NCBI GenBank assembly: GCA_030629925.1
Contig: DAOVOB010000093.1
Location: 1 to 5,538 of the forward strand
Reading direction: 5' to 3'
From: Fidelibacterota bacterium
GTDB lineage: Bacteria > Fidelibacterota > Fidelibacteria > Fidelibacterales > Fidelibacteraceae
DNA length: 5,538 nt
Shown: positions 5,386 through 5,538 of the stretch, piece after piece
Position numbering within the stretch: the stretch's first letter is position 1
How the letters are laid out: every line of letters starts with the position of its first letter
Position numbers and translations under genes: made by a program
Notes under the pieces: generated by a model
Told to the model about the DNA's origin: nothing
The model's database searches: none
What the model saw: the letters and a program-made list of their open reading frames with translations, nothing else

Positions 5386-5438
5386 ATTTAACTTTAAACA
5401 ATTAAACAAATTTAAACGTTAAACTATAAACTTTAAAC
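5386..5438 (-). repeat. GTTTAAN heptads, right flank of the S23-family gene
   Basis: On the minus strand GTTTAAA, GTTTATA, GTTTAAC, GTTTAAA (5438-5411) run in tandem. After TTT come GTTTAAT, T, GTTTAAA and GTTAAAT. The first unit carries the fabD stop codon (5433-5435). The orientation is opposite to that of the left flank, so the two arrays could pair in an RNA with the S23-family gene in the loop. Confidence 0.65.
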
Positions 5439-5538
5439 TAACAAATCAACCGCCTCATCCAGAGTTGTGATATCTGACACACTAATCACCTTGACTTCAC
5501 GATCTATTCTCTTCATCATGCCTGCAAGAACTTTACCC
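5433..5538 (-). CDS. fabD: Malonyl-CoA:ACP transacylase FabD, C-terminal end (partial)
   Basis: Only the last 34 codons are in the window; the rest lies beyond the right edge. The peptide begins GKVLAGMMKRIDREVKVISV and ends LDEAVDLLV. The G-K-V-L-x-G-(x)n-R-I-D pattern followed by a short helix is what ends FabD proteins, and the fab context supports it. FabD moves malonyl from CoA to ACP, supplying FabH and FabF. The active-site residues are outside the window and cannot be checked. The stop codon is the TAA of the first GTTTAAA heptad. An intact fabD start and the operon promoter are presumably upstream (inference). Confidence 0.8.
   Translation of the reverse strand, partial: GKVLAGMMKRIDREVKVISVSDITTLDEAVDLLV

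Noticed and set aside
5386..5438. CRISPR-like spaced repeats
   Set aside because: The units are 7 nt, mostly contiguous and degenerate, without unique spacers, and no cas genes are present.

Overview
The window carries one fatty acid synthesis (type II FAS) locus, entirely on the minus strand. Transcription order, from high to low coordinates, is fabD (C-terminal end only), a four-helix-bundle 'S23' family gene, acpS, acpP, fabH, fabG, fabF, fabZ. The DNA is AT-rich and the genes have mostly conventional Shine-Dalgarno sites. The gene set, the S23-family gene and the repeat-laden intergenic DNA would fit an AT-rich Gram-negative of the FCB type (Cloacimonadota, Marinimicrobia, Ignavibacteria or Bacteroidota-like). 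That assignment is an inference from style, not from a marker gene.

Layout. 1-475 has no gene: it holds a strong hairpin terminator (28-53) and a cluster of short interspersed repeats. 476-2903 is a tight fabG-fabF-fabZ block with gaps of 8 and 2 nt. fabH (2969-3907) lies 65 nt upstream of fabG. A 255-nt gap (3908-4162) separates fabH from acpP and holds two hairpins and a possible promoter. acpP (4163-4387) has its own good sigma70-type promoter in the 208-nt gap behind acpS. acpS (4596-4964), the S23-family gene (4984-5364) and the fabD tail (5433-5538) follow, joined by degenerate 7-nt tandem repeats.

How the genes work together. AcpS puts the phosphopantetheine arm on AcpP. FabD loads malonate onto it. 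FabH starts the chain from a short acyl-CoA, FabF elongates, FabG reduces the 3-keto group and FabZ dehydrates. The enoyl reductase that completes the cycle is not in the window.

Most notable signals: (1) the S23-family gene sits inside the fab operon between inverted heptad arrays that share a perfect 13-bp inverted repeat, resembling the S23 intervening sequences of 23S rRNA genes; (2) different 7-nt tandem arrays recur here and supply the TAA stop of four genes; (3) the same dyad, TGTTTT-N6-AAAACA, occurs in the leaders of both acpP and fabH, a candidate operator; (4) a cluster of mini-hairpin repeats lies downstream of fabZ.
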